This document shows positions 1 through 8,070 of a DNA stretch of 41,322 bases, one piece after another. Each line of letters begins with the position of its first letter. The first letter of the stretch is position 1. The DNA is taken from contig JBCCZI010000023.1 of NCBI GenBank assembly GCA_039187815.1, positions 1-41,322 of the forward strand, read 5' to 3'. The notes below the pieces were generated by a model. The model did not search any database and was not told where the DNA came from. It saw only the letters and a list, made by a program, of their open reading frames with translations. The DNA is from Thermohalobaculum sp039187815 (GTDB lineage Bacteria; Pseudomonadota; Alphaproteobacteria; Rhodobacterales; Rhodobacteraceae). The translations under genes were made by a program, and so were the position numbers.

Positions 1-1
1 C

Positions 2-352
2 AGCCATGTCTGGCTGAGCTATGGCCCGGTGCTGGAGCATGTCTTCATCTCCCCGGCTCAGCACCAGATCCATCACTCCCGCGCGGTGCGCCACCACAAC
101 AAGAACTATGGCGAGATCTTCGCGTTCTGGGACTGGATGTTCGGCACGCTCTATGTACCAAAGCGCCATGAGGTCTTGGAGTTCGGCTTGGCCGATGCCG
201 CAGGCCGGGCGATCGAGCAGCCACACCCGACCTTGGCCCGCGCGCTGTTCGTGCCGTTTGTCGAGAGCTGGCAGGCGATCCGCACGCGTGATCCCGAGCC
301 CGCGGCCGAAGCCACAGCGCCCCTGAAGACCGATCAGCCGGGCAGGACGTGA
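2..352 (+). CDS. Sterol desaturase / fatty acid hydroxylase family protein, 3' part
   Basis: The reading frame is open from base 2, so the gene begins outside the window and only the last 116 residues are visible. They contain the third histidine box of the membrane di-iron hydroxylase superfamily (HQIHHS at visible residues 21-26), then RHHNKNYGEIFAFWDWMFGT, typical of the C-terminal end of this family. Such enzymes hydroxylate or desaturate lipid chains using a histidine-bound di-iron centre at the membrane. The substrate cannot be told from this fragment. Its stop codon overlaps the GTG start of the acyltransferase gene (GTGA at 349-352), so the two are probably translated together and may act on the same lipid or envelope product. 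Confidence 0.85.
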   Translation, partial: SHVWLSYGPVLEHVFISPAQHQIHHSRAVRHHNKNYGEIFAFWDWMFGTLYVPKRHEVLEFGLADAAGRAIEQPHPTLARALFVPFVESWQAIRTRDPEPAAEATAPLKTDQPGRT

Positions 353-1452
353 GCCGCGGCCTCTCGCTTTGGCTGGATGGTCTGCGTGTCTTCGCCACGC
401 TGGCCGTGGTCCTGTCGCATCTGGCCTATCCACGCTTCACCCGGGGCGACTACAACATCTTGCGCGAATGGAACATCGGCAGCGATGCGGTCATCTTGTT
501 CTTTGTTATCTCTGGGATCGTCATCGCCTACGCGGCAGAACGGGATGGGACACTTGGACAGTTTGCCTTCAAGCGCCTGACGCGGCTTTGGTCGGTGCTG
601 CTGCCGGCTCTGTTGCTAACACTAGCGTTTGACCGGTTGGGGTATCCTTTGGATCCAACGGCCTATCCTGCACCGTTTTTTCAGCCTCTCGGGTTGTGGG
701 AGATGCTGGTACACGGGCTGAGCTTTACCAATGAGTGGTGGGTTCCAGGGCGGTTGAGACTTGGGTCGAACGGCCCGCTCTGGTCTCTCAGCTATGAGGC
801 GGCCTATTATGCGCTGTTTGGTGCGTCGGTGTTCCTGTCCGGCTGGCTTCGGGTCGCCGTTGTGCTGTCTTTGTGCTTGCTCGCCGGTCCGCTGGTGCTG
901 CTGTTGATGCCGGCCTGGCTGATCGGGGTCTTTCTGTGGCAGCGGCTGAGGGCTGGACCCGACCGGTTGCCAAGCCCACCCCTTGCGGTGATCCTTGCTC
1001 TGGCAGCGCCCCTGGCCTACGTGGCCGCTGTGTCTATCGATGTGCCCGACCTGCTGGCGGCGATCACCGGCCTCGCCTTTGTGCCAGTTCACCACAGCGC
1101 GGTTTTGAGCTTTTCGGACGAGGCGCCCTGGAATGCGATCATTGGCGCTTTAGCGGCCATCCATATTCTCGGTATGGCATCTCTGCTGGCGCGGGTGCGG
1201 GCCGACGGGCGCTGGATCCGTTGGCTGGCTGGCGCTAGTTTCTCGGTCTATGTCACGCACTACCCCGCCTTGCATCTGCTCGACGCGGCTTTGCCCGAGG
1301 ACCTTTTCGGACGCGACATGGCCCTGCTGGTCGGCGCCTTGACCGTCGGACTGGTCTTTGCTGAGTTCTTTGAGCGGCGTCTTGGGGCCTTCAGACGCGC
1401 CCTGCGCGCTGCCATGGGAACCCCGCCGCCCGAGGCGCGGCATAGGGGCTGA
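349..1452 (+). CDS. Acyltransferase 3 family membrane protein (OafA/YrhL type)
   Basis: 367 residues from a GTG start that overlaps the previous stop by 4 bp. The N-terminus has the family layout: LDGLRVFATLAVVLSHL with the conserved histidine, then DAVILFFVISGIVIAY, then GPLWSLSYEAAYY, the counterpart of the WSLxxE motif. About ten hydrophobic segments span the protein and the C-terminus is basic. Members of this family move acetyl or other acyl groups across the inner membrane onto O-antigen, peptidoglycan, glucans or other exported molecules. No glycosyltransferase or polymer gene is visible here, so the acceptor is unknown. Coupling to a lipid hydroxylase gene suggests a lipid or envelope substrate, which is inference. 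Confidence 0.85.
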   Translation: MSRGLSLWLDGLRVFATLAVVLSHLAYPRFTRGDYNILREWNIGSDAVILFFVISGIVIAYAAERDGTLGQFAFKRLTRLWSVLLPALLLTLAFDRLGYPLDPTAYPAPFFQPLGLWEMLVHGLSFTNEWWVPGRLRLGSNGPLWSLSYEAAYYALFGASVFLSGWLRVAVVLSLCLLAGPLVLLLMPAWLIGVFLWQRLRAGPDRLPSPPLAVILALAAPLAYVAAVSIDVPDLLAAITGLAFVPVHHSAVLSFSDEAPWNAIIGALAAIHILGMASLLARVRADGRWIRWLAGASFSVYVTHYPALHLLDAALPEDLFGRDMALLVGALTVGLVFAEFFERRLGAFRRALRAAMGTPPPEARHRG

Positions 1453-1478
1453 TCACTCCTTTTCTGCCACCCACTTGG

Positions 1479-1507
1479 TTGTGGACTCTCTGCCCCTCGC
1501 CTAAACT
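1479..1507 (+). promoter_or_regulatory. Candidate sigma70 promoter for the TRAP receptor gene
   Basis: TTGTGG (1479-1484) and TAAACT (1502-1507) are separated by exactly 17 bp in the 153-bp gap before the DctP-type gene. This would give a leader of roughly 90 nt. Assigned by pattern only. Confidence 0.35.
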
Positions 1508-1605
1508 CCGCCCCGGGGGGAGCCGTCCAGGACAAGAGCAAACATCATCGCCTCGTCCTGCGTCTTGCCGCACGGCCAATGTGAGGACGAAAAGGACCTT
1601 ATCGT

Positions 1606-2607
1606 ATGCGCATCCTGATTGCGTCCCTTGTGTTGTGCGCCCTGGTGGCAACGCCGACGCCCGTTCCCAGCGCTGACCCTGTCGTCTGGAAGGTGTCTCT
1701 ATGGGGCAAGCGCCGGGCCTTCACCGAGCATGTGGAGAAGCTGGCCAAGCTGGTCTCGGCCCGCACCGGCGGCAGCTTTCGGATCGAGCTCTATTACGGC
1801 GGTCTGTCGCCCAGCCGGCAGAACCTGGATGGCATAGCGGCGGGCAAGTTCGAGATGGCGCAGTTCTGCTCGGGTTATCACCCCGAGAAGAACCAGGTGC
1901 TGACAGTACTCGAGCTGCCCTTTTTGGGCGTCGACAGCCTTGAGCAGGCCCGCGCGGCCAGCTTTGCCGTCTATGCGCATCCCATGGCGCGGGCCGAGAT
2001 GGCACAATGGAACGCACACTTGCTGATGCCAACGCCACTGCCCCAGTACAATCTGGTCGGCCGCGGTGAGCCACCGGTCTCGATGGATTGGTTCCGTGGC
2101 AAGAAGATCCGGGCCAGCGGCGGGATGGCAGAGGCCTTCCGGACCTTCGCCGCCGACACCGTGTCGCTGACGGCCACCGAGACCCGGGAGAATATGCAAA
2201 CTGGCAATGTCGAGGCCGTGGCTTTCGCCCAACATGCGCACTTCTCGTTCGACACGATTTCACTCGCCGAATGGTGGACAAGCAATCTCAACCCGGGAAC
2301 GCTCGAATGCCCGGTGGTTGTCAATGCAGCCGCGTTTGATGCGCTGTCAGATGAGCACCGCAGCGCACTTGAGGGCGCTGTGATGCCTGCGATGGACTAT
2401 TACATCGAGAACTATCGCGACATCATCAACAAGTGGAAGGAAGTGATTGAGGTCTTTGACATCGGCGTTGTTCGGCTCGATCCTTCGGAAATTGGGCGGA
2501 TGCGGGATCTGGCGGCCACGCCGCTGCACCGCAAATGGGTCGCCGAGATGACCGGGCGTGGATTGCCTGCCGAAGAGCTCCTTGGCCTCGTCCAAGATAC
2601 GAACTGA
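1606..2607 (+). CDS. TRAP-type solute-binding protein, DctP family
   Basis: 333 residues. Residues 1-23 form a Sec signal peptide (MRILIASLVLCALVATPTP, then PSAD), so the product is periplasmic. The mature protein starts with VVWKVSLWG and runs through GGSFRIELYYGGLSPSRQNL, LELPFLG and WFRGKKIRASGG, the last containing the arginine region that in DctP proteins contacts the carboxylate of the ligand. TRAP receptors bind organic acids and pass them to the DctQM membrane pair. No dctQ or dctM gene lies on either side in this window, so it is an orphan receptor or uses a distant permease. Ligand unknown. The downstream neighbour is convergent (ettA). Confidence 0.85.
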   Translation: MRILIASLVLCALVATPTPVPSADPVVWKVSLWGKRRAFTEHVEKLAKLVSARTGGSFRIELYYGGLSPSRQNLDGIAAGKFEMAQFCSGYHPEKNQVLTVLELPFLGVDSLEQARAASFAVYAHPMARAEMAQWNAHLLMPTPLPQYNLVGRGEPPVSMDWFRGKKIRASGGMAEAFRTFAADTVSLTATETRENMQTGNVEAVAFAQHAHFSFDTISLAEWWTSNLNPGTLECPVVVNAAAFDALSDEHRSALEGAVMPAMDYYIENYRDIINKWKEVIEVFDIGVVRLDPSEIGRMRDLAATPLHRKWVAEMTGRGLPAEELLGLVQDTN

Positions 2608-2615
2608 GCCTCACA

Positions 2616-2639
2616 GCGCCGGCCGTGTAGGGTCGGCGC
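2616..2639. terminator. Hairpin between convergent TRAP receptor and ettA genes
   Basis: GCGCCGGCC, a 6-nt loop, then GGTCGGCGC make a 9-bp stem with one G-U pair. It lies 8 bp after the TRAP receptor stop and 26 bp before the ettA stop. There is no T tract on either side, so it may act as a bidirectional RNA end or stabiliser rather than a classical intrinsic terminator. Confidence 0.4.
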
Positions 2640-2664
2640 GCTCTCCCTGTCCGGATCCCGGATC

Positions 2665-4332
2665 TCAGCGGGTGAATTTCTTGTACTTGATGCGTTTCGG
2701 TTCGACCGCGTCGGGGCCTAGGCGGCGGATCTTGTCTTCCTCATAGGCCTCGAAATTGCCCTCGAACCACTCCACATGAGCGTCGCCTTCAAAGGCCAGG
2801 ATGTGCGTGCAGAGCCGGTCTAGGAAGAAGCGGTCGTGGCTGATGACCACCGCGCAGCCGGCGAAGTCCAACAACGCGTCTTCCAGCGCCCGCAGCGTCT
2901 CGACGTCGAGATCGTTGGTTGGCTCGTCGAGCAGCAGCACGTTGCCGCCTGATTTCAGCAGCTTGGCCATATGCACGCGGTTGCGCTCACCGCCCGAGAG
3001 CAGGCTCATCTTCTTCTGCTGATCGCCGCCCTTGAAGTTGAAGGCACCGCAATAGGCGCGGGAGTTCATCTCGGCATCGCCAAGCGGCAGGACATCGAGC
3101 CCCTCCGAGATCTCCTCCCACACCGTCTTGTTGGGATCGAGCGCATCGCGGGACTGGTCCACATAGGCGAGCTTCACCGTGTCGCCAAAGCTGACGGCAC
3201 CCGCATCCGGCGTCTCGTCCCCGATGATCATGCGGAACAGCGTGGATTTGCCTGCTCCGTTCGGCCCGATCACGCCGACGATCCCACCCGGCGGCAGCGA
3301 GAAGGAGAGATCCTCGATCAGCAGGTGGTTGCCATAGCCCTTGCGGATGCCCTCGACCTCGATGACCTTCGAGCCGAGGCGTGGGCCGTTGGGGATGACG
3401 ATCTGGGCGCGCCCGACGCGCTCGCGCTCGGACTGGCCGGCCAGCTCGTTATAGGCGTTGATGCGGGCCTTGGATTTCGCCTGGCGCGCCTTGGGGTTCG
3501 AGCGGATCCAGTCGAGCTCGCGCTCCAGGGTCTTCTGGCGGGCTTTGTCTTCGCGGGCCTCTTGCGCGAGGCGCTTGGCCTTCTGCTCGAGCCAGCTCGA
3601 ATAGTTGCCCTCCCAGGGAATGCCGCGGCCACGGTCGAGCTCGAGGATCCAACCCGTGATGTCATCGAGGAAGTACCGGTCATGGGTGACGATCAGGATC
3701 GTGCCTTTGTACTCGATCAGGTGCTTTTGCAGCCAGGCGATGGTCTCGGCATCGAGGTGGTTCGTCGGCTCGTCGAGCAGCAGCATCTCAGGCGCTTCGA
3801 GCAGCAGTTTGCAGAGCGCCACGCGCCGGCGCTCACCGCCCGAGAGTTTTGAGACCTTGGCCTCGTCCGACGGGCAGCGGAGCGCCTCCATGGCCACATC
3901 CACCTGGCTGTCGAGATCCCAGAGCCCCTCGGCATCGATCTGGTCCTGGAGGGTGGTCATCTCCTCCATCAACTCGTCCGAGTACTCCTCGGCCACCTTC
4001 ATGGCGACCTCGTTGAAGCGCGTGATTTTGGCTTGCTTCTCGGCCACGCCCAGCATCACGTTGCCGCGGACATCAAGGCTCTCGTCCAGCTCGGGCTCTT
4101 GGGGCAGATAGCCGACCTTGGCGCCCTTGGCCGCCCAGGCCTCGCCAGTAAAGTCCTTGTCCTGGCCCGACATGATCCGCATCAACGTCGACTTGCCGGC
4201 ACCGTTGACGCCGACCACACCGATCTTCACCCCGGGCAGGAACGAGAGACGGATGTTCTCGAAACATTTCTTGCCACCGGGATAGGTCTTGGAGACCCCG
4301 TCCATGTGATAGACGTACTGATAGGATGCCAT
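2665..4332 (-). CDS. ettA: Energy-dependent translational throttle protein EttA (ABC-F)
   Basis: 555 residues with the start at MASYQYVYHM, the same length as the well-studied EttA. A further in-frame ATG upstream (4395) is rejected: it has no conserved sequence and lies at a likely -35 element, while the chosen ATG has GTGAGG about 9 nt before it. There are two ABC cassettes and no membrane part. The first has Walker A GVNGAGKST at residues 41-49, signature LSGGERRR and LLLDEPTNHLD. The second has GPNGAGKST, LSGGERNR and LLLDEPTNDLD. EttA binds the ribosomal E site and gates entry into elongation according to the ATP/ADP ratio. Monocistronic here. Confidence 0.95.
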   Translation of the reverse strand: MASYQYVYHMDGVSKTYPGGKKCFENIRLSFLPGVKIGVVGVNGAGKSTLMRIMSGQDKDFTGEAWAAKGAKVGYLPQEPELDESLDVRGNVMLGVAEKQAKITRFNEVAMKVAEEYSDELMEEMTTLQDQIDAEGLWDLDSQVDVAMEALRCPSDEAKVSKLSGGERRRVALCKLLLEAPEMLLLDEPTNHLDAETIAWLQKHLIEYKGTILIVTHDRYFLDDITGWILELDRGRGIPWEGNYSSWLEQKAKRLAQEAREDKARQKTLERELDWIRSNPKARQAKSKARINAYNELAGQSERERVGRAQIVIPNGPRLGSKVIEVEGIRKGYGNHLLIEDLSFSLPPGGIVGVIGPNGAGKSTLFRMIIGDETPDAGAVSFGDTVKLAYVDQSRDALDPNKTVWEEISEGLDVLPLGDAEMNSRAYCGAFNFKGGDQQKKMSLLSGGERNRVHMAKLLKSGGNVLLLDEPTNDLDVETLRALEDALLDFAGCAVVISHDRFFLDRLCTHILAFEGDAHVEWFEGNFEAYEEDKIRRLGPDAVEPKRIKYKKFTR

Positions 4333-4366
4333 CTGGGATGCCTCACCGTGCCGGGAATTGGCCCGG

Positions 4367-4395
4367 GTCTTAGCGGACGGGGAGGGCGCGATCAA
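4367..4395 (-). promoter_or_regulatory. Candidate sigma70 promoter for ettA
   Basis: On the minus strand TTGATC (4395-4390) and TAAGAC (4372-4367) are spaced by 17 bp, giving a start near 4360 and a leader of about 28 nt before the ATG at 4332. It supports the internal start chosen for ettA. Confidence 0.45.
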
Positions 4396-4416
4396 TCCTC
4401 TCGCGGGCTTACGCGT

Positions 4417-6390
4417 TCAGCCCAGCAGGTCGAGCTCCGGGGCCATGACGAACACGCCGTCGTCGATCACCGGGCGGGTCGCATCGATGTTCTCCTGCGC
4501 ATTGGCAAAGGCGATCAGCATATCGGCCCGGTCGAGCGCACCGCTGGCAAAGGCATCGGTCCAAAAGCTGAGGCCGGCCGCATCGGGCGCGCGCATCAGG
4601 ACATTCTCGAACAGCGCCGTGACATAGTCCTCATCCGAAGGGTCTTCCCCATACCGCACCGCGAACTCATCACTGGAGATGAAAGCGAGAGCCGCGTTGC
4701 GCACTCCGAAACTCGCATCGAGCTGGGAGACCCAGAACCGCAGGCCCCCCTCATCGGGCGTCCGCGCGAAAGCCGCCGCATAGAGCCGATAGCCGATGTC
4801 GAGATTGTTTCCCGAGATGTCATAGAGATAATCGCCATCGTCGAGGTCGATCCGCTCGATCCCGGTCAAGAGATCCGCCTGTCCCCCTGGTTTGGCCAAC
4901 GTGATCGAACCATCGCTGCCGAGATCGGGGACGAAGGCGGCGGAGCTGCCATCATAGATCGCGCGGTCGGTGCCATCTCCGCCCTCGATCACGTCTGAGC
5001 CCTCTGAGCCGAAGACCACATCATCGCCGGCAAAGGCACGCACGGTGTCATCGCCGATGCCGCCTTCGAGCTGCAGCGCGGGTGGCTGATCATCGCCCAA
5101 GGTGCCCTCAACCACACCGCCCGTCGTGGCGCCCAAGACCACGATGTCATTGGCGGTGATCGGAATACCGCTCAGCACCTCATGGAAAATTTCGACCGTG
5201 GTTTGCGCATTCAGACGCAAGAGCGTGGTGTTGGTGAAAGGCCGTTCGGCCGTGGCCAGCACCTCGGCATCGGTTGTGAAGCCGAACCCTGCATCGATCT
5301 CGATCGTGTCGAGGTTAAAATCAAAATCCGAGAGCTCGATCGCGCCATCGCCAGGCTCGATCCGATAGACATCCGCCCCCGCATCACCAAAGAACTGGTC
5401 GTTGCCTCCGCCGGCACGCAGGGTATCGTTGCCCTGGCCGCCTTGGAGTTGATCATCCCCCGGCCCGCCGTTCAGGCTGTCATTGCCGAACTCGCCCAGG
5501 ATGATGTCGTCGCCAAAACCGCCCAGCAAAGTGTCGGCGCCGTCGTCCCCTTGCACAAAGTCATCGCCTCCGAGCGCGTTGATCACCTCGCCGATATTGG
5601 TGCCGAAGATCGTCACATCGGGGCCTTCGGTGACCAGCGCCGGCTGGCTGCCCTGGCGGCTGAAGCCCTCGATCTCGAAGCCGATATCGGCCAGCAAGGC
5701 CAGATCGATATCGGTCGCCGTTTTGGTCGTGCCGGTGATGGTGATTGGGTCCAACAGGACCTGGTCGCCGTTGAATCCATCCAGCACGTGGAGCGTGTCG
5801 TCGAGCGGAACGCCGGCGCCGTCCGTGACTGCCAGGGCGTTTGGGCCGACGGCGCGTCCGTTCGAGACCTGTGTGTCAAAGGCTGCCGAGGTGCCAACGC
5901 CCAGCACATGCCCGATCTCGTGCAGGACGGTCGTGTATAGGTCGTCTTCGAACGGCCCCGGCGGGTCCAGGCTGATGTTCCAATTGACGTTGGTCGCAAA
6001 GGTGATGACGCCGGCATAGTACTCGACATCTGTCACGGGTCCGTCACCGCGGAAATCGGACTCGAAACGCCGGCCGAGCGCATCACCGACCAGGAAGCCA
6101 TCGAGGTTCAGCCCCGTCGGTCCGCCAAAGCCCAGTGAGTCCGGCAAATCCGTCGCGCCAACAAAGATTAGGACATCGTCGATCGGCTGGTCCAGCACGA
6201 CCCGAAAGGAGCCGGGCCCGCCATTGGGGTCTGAGACGTCGAAGGCGATCCCCGCAGGCACGTCCTCGAACTCGTCGAGGATGATGCCTTCCCATTCGGC
6301 CGCCGCGGCCTCGAGCACGGCTCGCACCGCAGGGTCGTCGAAAAAGCCAGAGCTGTCTAAGCTGTAGTCGAATTCAATGTCGAAGGTCAT
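4417..6390 (-). CDS. Secreted RTX protein: zincin-like domain, calcium repeats, C-terminal DUF4214
   Basis: 657 acidic residues with no N-terminal signal peptide, as expected for a type I secretion substrate. Residues 1-240 contain a metalloprotease-like core with LHEIGHVLGVGTSAAF; H157, E158 and H161 form the HExxH zinc site. The position where matrixins carry the third histidine is a threonine, so the fold may be M8-like or the third ligand lies elsewhere. Residues 273-340 are tandem GGxGxDxL nonapeptides, with a second short set near 440-480, which fold on calcium outside the cell. Residues about 530-645 match the two-part helical pattern of DUF4214 (GGLRFWVSQL, AGLSFWTDAF). No HlyB/HlyD/TolC genes are adjacent. 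A shorter DUF4214 protein is encoded at 8890. Function beyond probable proteolysis or surface attachment is unknown. Confidence 0.8.
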   Translation of the reverse strand: MTFDIEFDYSLDSSGFFDDPAVRAVLEAAAAEWEGIILDEFEDVPAGIAFDVSDPNGGPGSFRVVLDQPIDDVLIFVGATDLPDSLGFGGPTGLNLDGFLVGDALGRRFESDFRGDGPVTDVEYYAGVITFATNVNWNISLDPPGPFEDDLYTTVLHEIGHVLGVGTSAAFDTQVSNGRAVGPNALAVTDGAGVPLDDTLHVLDGFNGDQVLLDPITITGTTKTATDIDLALLADIGFEIEGFSRQGSQPALVTEGPDVTIFGTNIGEVINALGGDDFVQGDDGADTLLGGFGDDIILGEFGNDSLNGGPGDDQLQGGQGNDTLRAGGGNDQFFGDAGADVYRIEPGDGAIELSDFDFNLDTIEIDAGFGFTTDAEVLATAERPFTNTTLLRLNAQTTVEIFHEVLSGIPITANDIVVLGATTGGVVEGTLGDDQPPALQLEGGIGDDTVRAFAGDDVVFGSEGSDVIEGGDGTDRAIYDGSSAAFVPDLGSDGSITLAKPGGQADLLTGIERIDLDDGDYLYDISGNNLDIGYRLYAAAFARTPDEGGLRFWVSQLDASFGVRNAALAFISSDEFAVRYGEDPSDEDYVTALFENVLMRAPDAAGLSFWTDAFASGALDRADMLIAFANAQENIDATRPVIDDGVFVMAPELDLLG

Positions 6391-6463
6391 GCCTCAGCCC
6401 ACCCGCTGCACGATGTGGGATAGTATACCGCAGAGTGGAGAGCGCCGACAGGACATTTGGTCC

Positions 6464-6778
6464 CTAGCGCGCGAGACGACGGAAAGCGGATTTGTCGAAC
6501 TCGGTTTTCTCCGCGCTCAAGCTGTCCTCGGCCCGTGGCGCGGCGGGTGAGGGTGCCTCCGGGGGCTCTGGCAGCGCCTCCCGAGCAGCGGGCGCGTCCG
6601 GCGGAGTGGCGGTCTCCACAGGCGCAGGCTCCTCGGTCTCCGGCTGGAAGGCGGGATTGTGGACGACTTCGGAGACGACCAGTTCATCCCCCTCAACAAG
6701 GCAAAACCGCGCCACGTCCCGCTCGCTCAGCACAAGGCCGGTTCCATCAGGGCTGCGGTGAAGTTTGATCCGGTACAT
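6464..6778 (-). CDS. Small protein with AbrB-like N-terminus and Pro/Ala-rich tail
   Basis: 104 residues. Residues 1-40 (MYRIKLHRSPDGTGLVLSER, then DVARFCLVEGDELVVSE) have the beta-strand pattern of a MazE/AbrB swapped hairpin, the fold used by DNA-binding antitoxins and transition regulators. Residues 45-85 are rich in Pro, Ala and Glu and are probably disordered. The last residues, FDKSAFRRLAR, form a short basic amphipathic stretch. No toxin gene is next to it: the upstream neighbour is the divergent sirtuin gene and the downstream one is the RTX gene, 73 bp away on the same strand. I do not recognise a named family. An antitoxin-like or nucleoid-associated role is only a guess from the N-terminal pattern. 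Confidence 0.55.
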   Translation of the reverse strand: MYRIKLHRSPDGTGLVLSERDVARFCLVEGDELVVSEVVHNPAFQPETEEPAPVETATPPDAPAAREALPEPPEAPSPAAPRAEDSLSAEKTEFDKSAFRRLAR

Positions 6779-6928
6779 GGCCCATCCTTTCCCCTGATAT
6801 ACGACAAGGACGCGAGCGCTTACAATGGCTTGGCTGCTTGGCTATGGCCTATGGACAACCGCGCCGCCGCGTGGTCGCATCCTATATCGCCGGATGCCGA
6901 TTGCAGGGGTGGAGACGGGCGGTCGAGG

Positions 6929-7627
6929 ATGCAAAACATCGTGATTTTGACCGGGGCCGGCGTGTCGGCGGAGAGCGGGCTCGGAACCTTCCGGGACATG
7001 GACGGGCTATGGACACGCTATGATCTGGCAGATGTCGCGACCCCCGAGGGGTATCAGCGAGACCCAGATCTGGTGCTCGCCTTCTACAATGCCCGCAGGC
7101 GCAATTGCCGCGAGGCGATACCCAATGCTGCCCACTATGCTTTGGCTCGGCTCGAGGAGACTTTTCCAGGGCGGGTGACCCTAGTCACTCAGAACATCGA
7201 TGATTTGCATGAGCGGGCCGGCCACCGGGAGGTGATCCACATGCATGGCGAGTTGATGAAGGCGCTCTGCGGAGCCTGCGATCACCGCTGGGGCTGGCTG
7301 GGGACGATGAGCCGCGACGATGCCTGTCCGGTCTGCGGCGCCGTCGGACAAGTGAGGCCGGACGTGGTCTGGTTTGGAGAGGTGCCGTACTGGATGGACG
7401 AGATCGCTGCCCGCCTTGCCAGATGCAAGCTGTTCCTGTCGATCGGCACCTCAGGGGCGGTCTATCCAGCAGCGGGGTTTGTGGCCGAGGCATCAGCGCA
7501 AGGTGCGCGCACGCTCGAACTGAACCTCGAGCAGAGCGACGGCGCTGCACTGTTCGATCAGGTGCGGCTCGGGCCTGCAAGCCAGACTGTGCCGGCCTGG
7601 GTTTCGGCGCTGATCGACGCGGAGTGA
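6929..7627 (+). CDS. cobB: NAD-dependent protein deacylase, class III sirtuin
   Basis: 232 residues from the ATG with GAGG close upstream; the longer open frame to 6659 has no sirtuin sequence. Motifs in order: LTGAGVSAESGLGTFR (NAD binding), FYNARRR whose Tyr-x-x-Arg marks class III enzymes that favour succinyl and malonyl lysine, TQNIDDLHERAG, the catalytic histidine in HMHGEL, two CxxC pairs for structural zinc (CGAC, CPVC), and FLSIGTSGAVYPAAGF. It removes acyl groups from lysines with NAD consumption, yielding nicotinamide and O-acyl-ADP-ribose. Usual targets are metabolic enzymes such as acetyl-CoA synthetase; none is encoded here. Convergent with rpmB. Confidence 0.93.
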   Translation: MQNIVILTGAGVSAESGLGTFRDMDGLWTRYDLADVATPEGYQRDPDLVLAFYNARRRNCREAIPNAAHYALARLEETFPGRVTLVTQNIDDLHERAGHREVIHMHGELMKALCGACDHRWGWLGTMSRDDACPVCGAVGQVRPDVVWFGEVPYWMDEIAARLARCKLFLSIGTSGAVYPAAGFVAEASAQGARTLELNLEQSDGAALFDQVRLGPASQTVPAWVSALIDAE

Positions 7628-7642
7628 TCGTCGGACGTGGGC

Positions 7643-7927
7643 TCAGCCCGTCAGAGACTCGGCGACCTGGCGCTTTACCTTGAGCGCGCGGGGGCTGAGA
7701 TCCGCGTCTTTTTGCTTCATAAGGAAGGCATCAAGGCCGCCGCGGTGGTCCACCGTGCGTAGCGCCGCTGCCGCGATGCGGAAGCGAAACGAGCGCCCGA
7801 GCGTGTCGGACTGCAACGTGACCATATTCAGATTTGGCAGCCAGCGTCGGTTGGTCTTGATGTTCGAGTGGCTGACCTTGTGGCCCGTGGCCACACCCTT
7901 GCCGGTGAGCTCGCAGCGGCGCGACAT
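7643..7927 (-). CDS. rpmB: 50S ribosomal protein bL28
   Basis: 94 residues starting MSRRCELTGKGVATGHKVSH, the hallmark L28 N-terminus, then KTNRRWLPNLN and LRTVDHRGGLDAFLM. The ATG at 7927 has GGAAGGA about 9 nt upstream, which rules out the longer open frame to 8032. L28 sits near the base of the large subunit below the L1 stalk and helps assembly. In many bacteria rpmB is joined to rpmG; here it stands alone with its own promoter and leader and is convergent with cobB. Confidence 0.95.
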   Translation of the reverse strand: MSRRCELTGKGVATGHKVSHSNIKTNRRWLPNLNMVTLQSDTLGRSFRFRIAAAALRTVDHRGGLDAFLMKQKDADLSPRALKVKRQVAESLTG

Positions 7928-7986
7928 GATCCGTGTCCTTCCAGCGTGTCGGCAGCGGTGGCGCTGTTGGCCTGACCGTGCCAAAT

Positions 7987-8000
7987 GACCCTTGCGGGTC
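7987..8000 (-). promoter_or_regulatory. GNRA-tetraloop hairpin in the rpmB leader
   Basis: In the predicted rpmB leader the minus strand reads GACCC-GCAA-GGGTC: a perfect 5-bp stem capped by a GCAA loop, about 60 nt before the start codon. Short stems with GNRA loops are common rRNA mimics in ribosomal protein leaders, so this could be an autoregulatory site. No comparative evidence is available. Confidence 0.3.
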
Positions 8001-8019
8001 GCATAAATCCGAGGGGCGA

Positions 8020-8048
8020 TCGATACCCGCATCGCCCGCTCGGGTCAA
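8020..8048 (-). promoter_or_regulatory. Candidate sigma70 promoter for rpmB
   Basis: Minus-strand TTGACC (8048-8043) and TATCGA (8025-8020) with 17 bp between them, just downstream of the SDR stop codon. It predicts a leader of about 85 nt ahead of rpmB. Confidence 0.45.
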
Positions 8049-8070
8049 GCCATCCCACGGGCTTGGGCGA

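Noticed and set aside
5182..5940. 252-residue plus-strand open frame
   Set aside because: Antisense to the RTX repeat region; no start signal and no conserved sequence.
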